Source of the DNA: Deltaproteobacteria bacterium
GTDB taxonomy: Bacteria; SAR324; NAC60-12
Length of the DNA: 20,493 nucleotides
Direction: 5' to 3'
Assembly (NCBI GenBank): GCA_002716165.1
Contig: PAZT01000039.1
Location: forward strand, 1-20,493
Part shown: one piece after another, positions 16,152-20,493 of the stretch
Layout: every line of letters begins with the position of its first letter
Position numbering within the stretch: position 1 is the first letter of the stretch
Translations under genes and position numbers: made by a program
Notes under the pieces: generated by a model
Told to the model about the DNA's origin: nothing
What the model saw: only the letters and a program-made list of their open reading frames with translations
Databases searched by the model: none

Positions 16152-17651
16152 ATGAGCAACTTCATAAAAATAATATTTATAACAGCAATTCTCATATTTG
16201 AATTTTTTTTGTTCCAATTTTCAATTGAAATAGGAGCAGTTTCATTAGTTTTGATTTTTGCAACATTTAGCATAGGTTTTGTTATAAATAAAATTACAAC
16301 TATAGTGGAGCAGCCAAGTCTTGTTCATTCATCGGAAACTTTTCGAGATTCATCAAAGTATGCAGATAATAAAAAGAAATCTGATATAGAAAAAAATTCT
16401 GATTCCAATAATTTAATACCTGGAGTAGATTCTTCTATTTTTGAACAATTCAGAAAAAAATTTAATCTGAAACAAACTGAAAAAGATAATGAAGAAAGTA
16501 TAGTTCCAGCTTTAAACTCATTAAATCCAGACTCTGGCACAAAAGCATATAAAAAATCAGTAATTTCTGGAGAATCTGAAAATTTTGATGAAGAACTAGA
16601 AGATGTAGATCAGGTTAAAGTTACTTTAAGTGAAAATGTAAAAATTTTGAAAGAATTGAAGGGTGAAAAAGTTGATGTAAATTCTCATAAAAATTTTACA
16701 GAAGAACCAGAAATCTCAGTGAGTGGTAAAGTTGAGATTAAAAAGAAGTTAGGGACTGGTGAGAAGGCACTTGAATTACTTACTAAAAAACATCAGGCAT
16801 TAAAAAATCAAAATAAGGGAGAATTATGGGATGAAAAGGAAGAAGATGATCTCTTCGCCGATGAACATGTGCAGCTTTCTGGTGGAGAAAATCTTATTGA
16901 AGAAGAGAAAAGAGAAATCTTTGATGAAGATATTTTTTCTCAACCAATCCAAAATGAAAGCTATGAAGCCGAGGAAGGTTTGGAGCTTTCCTTAAGGCAA
17001 AAAACTCCTCTTTCAGAAAAATCAGATGAAGCTGAAGGACTGCTTAAGTTGGCTACAACAGCCTGTGAGGCTGGTAAAATTGAGGAAGCCAAAGCGGGAC
17101 TTGAGAGTTATTTTAACCTGCTTCACGAGCTTGGTAAGATACCAACTAAGAATGTCCTTCATCTCGCTGAAAAGCTTGAAATATCTTTTGAAACTTCTAG
17201 TGTCCAAGCACCAAGCAATGAAAAAGATGAATTAATAGATATTTCAAAAAATAATTTAGAAAAAGTCTTTCACAAAGATCAAGAAAAGACAGATTATTCA
17301 GCTGTGATGGATGGAATTGTAAAAACTTTGGAAAAAAAAGAAGCTTATGATGAGGCATTACCTCTTCTAAAGGACCTTCTCAAATTTAATAGGGAGCGTG
17401 TGAATATTTCTGCGATGGACCCCATTTTCGAAAGAATTGAAAAAGCTTACGCTTCAATGAATAATGATAAGGAACTTATTAACACATATAAAGAGCACCT
17501 AGCAATAAAGCAGCACCTTGACGATTTGGAAGGCGAGTTACGTCTTCTTAAACTAATAAGTAAACATTATGCAGATTCTGGAGATCAGAAAGCTGCTGCA
17601 AGATATAGCACTGAAAGTCAGCGTGTCAGAGATGAATTGAATAAAAATTAA
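16152..17651 (+). CDS. Membrane-anchored acidic protein with TPR-like C-terminus
   Basis: 499 residues; no family recognised with certainty. Residues about 5-22 and 26-46 are hydrophobic and fit two transmembrane helices or a hairpin with few charges. A long, Glu/Lys/Ser-rich, low-complexity region follows (about 50-290), probably disordered and on balance acidic. The C-terminal 200 residues are helical and repeat-like: LLKLATTACEAGKIEEAKAG, EAYDEALPLLKDLLKFN, ELINTYKEHLAIKQHL, HYADSGDQKAAARYSTES. The Ala/Gly spacing and aromatic positions suggest TPR units. This plan, N-terminal membrane anchor then acidic linker then TPR, recalls FimV-like scaffold proteins, but there is no LysM domain. It follows era by 65 nt. 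The role is unknown; a scaffold is a guess. Confidence 0.6.
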   Translation: MSNFIKIIFITAILIFEFFLFQFSIEIGAVSLVLIFATFSIGFVINKITTIVEQPSLVHSSETFRDSSKYADNKKKSDIEKNSDSNNLIPGVDSSIFEQFRKKFNLKQTEKDNEESIVPALNSLNPDSGTKAYKKSVISGESENFDEELEDVDQVKVTLSENVKILKELKGEKVDVNSHKNFTEEPEISVSGKVEIKKKLGTGEKALELLTKKHQALKNQNKGELWDEKEEDDLFADEHVQLSGGENLIEEEKREIFDEDIFSQPIQNESYEAEEGLELSLRQKTPLSEKSDEAEGLLKLATTACEAGKIEEAKAGLESYFNLLHELGKIPTKNVLHLAEKLEISFETSSVQAPSNEKDELIDISKNNLEKVFHKDQEKTDYSAVMDGIVKTLEKKEAYDEALPLLKDLLKFNRERVNISAMDPIFERIEKAYASMNNDKELINTYKEHLAIKQHLDDLEGELRLLKLISKHYADSGDQKAAARYSTESQRVRDELNKN

Positions 17652-17710
17652 CTTAGTTGAAAGCAGACCTTTTATTGATTGCTAATGGAGGCGAGGCATG
17701 TGTATTGTTT

Positions 17711-17740
17711 TAGCTAAAAATAAGTACACCCTTCAGGTGT
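17711..17740 (-). terminator. Weak hairpin at the 3' end of the lipoprotein gene
   Basis: On the minus strand ACACC-TGAAG-GGTGT (17740-17726) forms a 5-bp stem within the last codons and is followed by ACTTATTTTTAG. It may serve as a terminator overlapping the stop codon. The stem is short. Confidence 0.25.
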
Positions 17741-18100
17741 GTTTGAGCTTAATTTGTGACCGTAGTTTGCCGCTTCAAACTGTAATTCTGCCAGTAATCT
17801 ACAGCCTCTAGTACGACGTTCTCGAACTACATAGTATTCGCTTATACGAGGAGATGTATCATATTCTAAGTGAGAAAACATATTTATTGCCTTAACAGTA
17901 TGCTGTTCTGCGAGTTTTAGGTACCTTGGTTGAAGGCCTTTCTGCCAGCTGTCAAAATAATTTAATCCCCATCCAATGTTATTATCTGCCGCAATCAAAC
18001 GACTCTGGAAAGATTTTTCTGGGAATTTTGATATGCTACTAGAGCAAGATATCAGCAAAAAAATTAATGATAAAAAAAATATATATTTCCATACTGACAT
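17714..18100 (-). CDS. Small predicted lipoprotein of unknown function
   Basis: 128 residues. The N-terminus is a lipoprotein signal peptide: a short n-region with Lys5, a hydrophobic stretch YIFFLSLIFLLI and a lipobox LISC with Cys19, followed by Ser at +2, which in Gram-negative bacteria favours export to the outer membrane. The mature part holds LNYFDSWQKGLQPRYLKLAEQHTVKAINMF, two further Cys (in RGCRLL and EGCTYF) that could form a disulfide, and no family I recognise. It is convergent with the TPR-like gene (62 nt apart) and divergent from the MinD-like gene. Confidence 0.75.
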   Translation of the reverse strand: MSVWKYIFFLSLIFLLISCSSSISKFPEKSFQSRLIAADNNIGWGLNYFDSWQKGLQPRYLKLAEQHTVKAINMFSHLEYDTSPRISEYYVVRERRTRGCRLLAELQFEAANYGHKLSSNTPEGCTYF

Positions 18101-18379
18101 GATTATTAATCTAAAATCTTGAATTTGAAATTATTTTTAGGAATTCTGATAGTTTATTATTGTTTCACTATTAAATATACTGGTCTATTATGTATATCGG
18201 CCTATCTGTTAAAAATCTTTAATTTTGAAAAAATTTAAGTATTAGTATACTGGAATATTTACCATTTTATAAATGTTTAGAATTATTCATTAAGATATTT
18301 TGATATTTTGTTAATTATAGGCAAAATAGAATTGGCCAATAACTTGCAATTTATAGCATAGTATATTCTTTTATTATTT
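18101..18379. other. A/T-rich spacer between divergent lipoprotein and MinD-like genes
   Basis: 279 nt with no supported ORF or RNA. It holds a direct repeat TATACTGG (18176-18183 and 18246-18253, 70 bp apart) and a palindrome ATTGGCCAAT (18331-18340). Promoters for both flanking genes must lie here, but no strong -35/-10 pair stands out. Confidence 0.5.
18331..18340. promoter_or_regulatory. Perfect palindrome ATTGGCCAAT upstream of the MinD-like gene
   Basis: A 10-bp perfect palindrome about 40-65 nt before the possible start codons (18380 or 18395). It stands out by its central GGCC in very A/T-rich DNA and is positioned as an operator could be. No regulator is known. Confidence 0.3.
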
Positions 18380-19339
18380 GTGAATTATCTGAGTATGGAC
18401 CAGAAAAAAATTTGGGCATTTGGAGGAGGTAAAGGAGGTGTAGGCAAGAGTTTTGTTGCTGGTAATCTAGGTATTCTGCTTGCCCAAAATGGTAATACTG
18501 TTATCCTCGCGGACTTGGATTTAGGTGGAGCGAATATGCACACTTGGCTTGGAGTAAATAGTCCAACAAAAAGTATTTCTGAGTTTATTGAAAGAGAAGA
18601 ACAGGATATCAAAAAACTATTGATCCCTACTGATATTTCAGGTTTGCACTTGCTCAGTGGAGCAAAAGATGGGGTAGAGATAGCAAATATGAAGCATACT
18701 CAGAAACGTCGCTTCATTACAGCACTGAGGCAGTTGGATGCAGATTATATTGTAATAGATTTAGGTGCAGGTACAGCGTATAATACGATCGATTTTTTCC
18801 TGCTAGCTGATTCTCAGGGTTTGATAGTAATACCTGAGCCGACTTCAATAGAAAATGCGTATCGTTTTGTAAAAAATTCATTCTTTAGACAGATCTTTCA
18901 TAACAGTCAAGGCTTTGAATTAAAAAATGTTGTAAATGAAATAATGCGTAAGGATAACCCACATAATGTTAATACACCCAGGGAACTTATTGATTATTTC
19001 AATCAATTAGGAGGCAAAGCTACGGTATTTATTGAAGAACAGATCCAATACTTCAATCCAAAATTGATACTTAACCAGGTGCGTACTGAAAGAGATCAAA
19101 TGGTTGGTCCGGCCATGAAAAAAGCATGTTTAAAATATTTCAATTTAAACGTAAAATTTATAGGTCAGATAAATTTTGATGATTCTGTAAGAAAGTCTGT
19201 CCTTGAACGCCAACCACTAGCAGTCGCATATTCTGATTCTGAACCAATGGTACAGTTGAAGGTGATACTGAATCATTTACTTAAAGATGATAGAGAAAAT
19301 TTAGGTAATAATACAATTTTATCTCAATTGACACTATGA
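18380..19339 (+). CDS. MinD/FlhG-like deviant Walker A ATPase
   Basis: 319 residues from a GTG at 18380; an ATG at 18395 (MDQKKIWAFGGG) is equally plausible and begins closer to the fold. The deviant Walker A motif GGKGGVGKS (16-24) with its signature Lys18, the switch segment LADLDLGGANMHTWLG (44-58) and Walker B YIVIDLGAG (123-131) place it in the ParA/MinD/FlhG group, which dimerise on ATP and position cell components. Residues about 170-225 form an insertion not found in MinD. No obvious C-terminal membrane-targeting amphipathic helix like that of MinD is seen. No MinC, MinE or flagellar gene is in view. It overlaps the following J/HTH gene by 4 nt, so the two are probably made together and may work together. 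Confidence 0.88.
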   Translation: MNYLSMDQKKIWAFGGGKGGVGKSFVAGNLGILLAQNGNTVILADLDLGGANMHTWLGVNSPTKSISEFIEREEQDIKKLLIPTDISGLHLLSGAKDGVEIANMKHTQKRRFITALRQLDADYIVIDLGAGTAYNTIDFFLLADSQGLIVIPEPTSIENAYRFVKNSFFRQIFHNSQGFELKNVVNEIMRKDNPHNVNTPRELIDYFNQLGGKATVFIEEQIQYFNPKLILNQVRTERDQMVGPAMKKACLKYFNLNVKFIGQINFDDSVRKSVLERQPLAVAYSDSEPMVQLKVILNHLLKDDRENLGNNTILSQLTL

Positions 19340-20106
19340 CTAATTTCAATAAAATTTCTGCGAACATTGAAGAAAATTATTATCAAATTCTCGATGTTCC
19401 AAACACTGCTTCATTATCTGAGATTCGCCAAGCATATGAAGGAAAACTTGAAGAAGCTCATTTGGAAGCATTCGCTGCATATTCTTTGTTACCCGAAGAA
19501 GAATCTGAAGAAAAATTACTTTATTTCAGCCATGCTTATATAACACTGGCTAACCCAATTGCTCGTGCCAAATATGATGATGAATTAAATCAAAACAACA
19601 TTCCTGCCAAGAAAAAATCTGATTTAGCTGAAAGAAATTTAAAAAAATCAAAAGAATCTACTACAAAAGTTTCTAAGAAAAACAAATCTGAAAAAAAGGA
19701 CAATGTTGCAAAAAAAGAGGCACAAGTTATCGCAGGACAAACTCTTAAGGAGAGACAGGATTATTATCTGAAACTGTCTGCAAAAAACGAACATAGTGCA
19801 GATAGCATCGAGGAATATTACAATACTATTAAAACTGGTGGTAGTAAAATTACTTATAATGGTGCTGTATTGCAGCAAATAAGGAAAATGAAATCTATAT
19901 CAATAAGTGAACTTGCTCAAATAACATGTATACGAGGCGCATACCTAAAAGCTATAGAGGAAGAAGATTTCAGCAAATTCTCTTCTGAAATATATTTAAA
20001 AGGTTATTTGCTTTGTTACGCTGAATCTATGCATTTGCCTACTGAAAAGGTATTAGATGATTATATTAAGGTTTATAAAAATTCTGCGAGGTCTGAAAAT
20101 GGTTGA
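19336..20106 (+). CDS. J-like domain plus RodZ-type helix-turn-helix protein
   Basis: 256 residues; the ATG at 19336 overlaps the end of the MinD-like gene (ATGA). Residues about 14-83 resemble a J-domain (NYYQILDVPNTASLSEIRQAYEGKL ... LLYFSHAYITLANPIARAKYDDEL), but the HPD tripeptide needed to stimulate Hsp70 is absent; the site reads EEAHLEA. A Lys-rich linker follows (about 90-150). Residues about 173-247 match the HTH_25 domain of RodZ: AVLQQIRKMKSISISELAQIT, IRGAYLKAIEEEDFSKF, and IYLKGYLLCYAESMHLPTEKVLDDY. Unlike RodZ there is no transmembrane helix or periplasmic part, so it should be cytoplasmic. In RodZ this HTH binds MreB, not DNA; here the partner is unknown and the MinD-like ATPase is the obvious candidate. 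Confidence 0.85.
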   Translation: MTNFNKISANIEENYYQILDVPNTASLSEIRQAYEGKLEEAHLEAFAAYSLLPEEESEEKLLYFSHAYITLANPIARAKYDDELNQNNIPAKKKSDLAERNLKKSKESTTKVSKKNKSEKKDNVAKKEAQVIAGQTLKERQDYYLKLSAKNEHSADSIEEYYNTIKTGGSKITYNGAVLQQIRKMKSISISELAQITCIRGAYLKAIEEEDFSKFSSEIYLKGYLLCYAESMHLPTEKVLDDYIKVYKNSARSENG

Positions 20107-20179
20107 AATGTGGTATGGTGGCATTTTACAATTGAAGCCGATTGTATGGGCTGTTGAAGTTAAGGCAGATATTTTTTTT

Positions 20180-20186
20180 AAAAAAA
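20180..20186 (-). terminator. T-tract following the rnpB 3' end
   Basis: On the minus strand the RNase P RNA sequence ends in TCCGGCTCTGA and runs straight into seven T residues, then A8. The T-run is placed like the tail of a rho-independent terminator; the upstream pairing would involve GGCTTATTTCCGGCTC or the P1 helix. Confidence 0.45.
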
Positions 20187-20493
20187 TCAGAGCCGGAAAT
20201 AAGCCGGGTTCTGTTCTCACTGATGTGAGCCGTGATCATTCATCTGGGATTGCCGTTACCGACAACCTCTAGCGTCCTACCCAACCGCCAGGTGGGCAGC
20301 CTGATTGCGGTTCTATTTGGACTTGCAACCGGTGGGGTTTACAATGCCAGTCCTGTCACCAGGACTGCGGTAGGCTTTTACCCTGCCATTTCACCCTTAC
20401 CTGTGTTTCTTAGGAAACCATCGGCGGTATGTTTTCTGCTGCACTATCCATTGGCTCGCACCATCTGGCTGTTAGCCAGCACCTTGCCCTATG
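20187..20493 (-). ncRNA. rnpB: RNase P RNA (bacterial type A-like), 5' part beyond the window
   Basis: Catalytic RNA of ribonuclease P, which matures tRNA 5' ends. Read on the minus strand, conserved segments appear in the right order: CATAGGGCAAGGTGC at the window edge, GGGTGAAATGGCAGGG (20396-20381), AAACCCCACC (20340-20331), AAGTCCAAATAGAACC (20324-20309), GGTTGGGTAGGACGCTAGAGG in the P15 region, and the terminal ACAGAACCCGGCTTA (20214-20200). About 307 nt are visible; the 5' end, including the GAGGAAAGTCCGGGCTCC region, lies outside. The last bases, CCGGCTC, are expected to pair with the missing 5' end as helix P1. The 3' end is set at the start of a T-tract and may be off by a few bases. 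It is convergent with the J/HTH gene. Confidence 0.97.

Noticed and set aside
18380..19339. ParA of a chromosome or plasmid partition system
   Set aside because: No ParB gene or parS-like repeats are adjacent, and the sequence and insertion fit the MinD/FlhG group better.
20057..20272. 71-codon frame at the end of the J/HTH gene
   Set aside because: It overlaps the end of the HTH gene and then runs into conserved RNase P RNA sequence on the opposite strand.
1..20493. CRISPR array, tRNA genes or a defence island
   Set aside because: No regularly spaced repeats, cloverleaf-like sequence or known defence genes were found when reading the intergenic regions.

Overview
The window is AT-rich, with long A/T tracts between genes, few clear Shine-Dalgarno sequences, several GTG or TTG starts and no tRNA or CRISPR. 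An Omp85-type barrel protein and a lipoprotein signal peptide show a Gram-negative cell. The DUF3426-like protein, the MinD-like ATPase paired with a J/RodZ-HTH protein, and the complete GlcDEF set fit a low-GC marine proteobacterium of the Deltaproteobacteria/SAR324 sort. That placement is an inference from gene content only.

Left part (1-8140). An aldehyde dehydrogenase runs off the left edge on the minus strand. Divergent from it are a SAM-methyltransferase-like gene and a very short alkyltransferase-like (ATL) gene. A tight minus-strand operon follows, read from 8140 down to 2811: glcD, glcE, glcF and a MOFRL-type glycerate 2-kinase, with overlaps of 4, 4 and 23 nt. GlcDEF oxidises glycolate to glyoxylate. 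The kinase would return the carbon to central metabolism as 2-phosphoglycerate once glyoxylate has become glycerate; the enzymes for that middle step are not in the window.

Middle part (8141-14543). A 324-nt A/T-rich spacer leads to a plus-strand serine-recombinase homologue that lacks the catalytic serine. It overlaps a convergent FemAB/DUF482-like gene by 46 nt. Upstream of that gene on the same minus strand are a DUF3426-like membrane-anchored protein and a 1019-residue protein. The latter joins an M1-aminopeptidase-like region, with every zinc-binding and catalytic position replaced, to a C-terminal Omp85/BamA-type barrel. Its 5' end overlaps the start of a divergent HIT-family gene.

Right part (14514-20493). 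Plus-strand genes are the HIT protein, the GTPase Era, and a 499-residue membrane-anchored acidic protein with a TPR-like C-terminus. After a convergent small lipoprotein gene comes a two-gene unit with a 4-nt overlap: a MinD/FlhG-like ATPase and a protein combining an HPD-less J-like domain with a RodZ-like helix-turn-helix. The window ends inside rnpB, the RNase P RNA, on the minus strand.

The items most worth following are the pseudo-M1/Omp85 fusion, the serine-less recombinase, the MinD-J/HTH pair and the minimal ATL gene.
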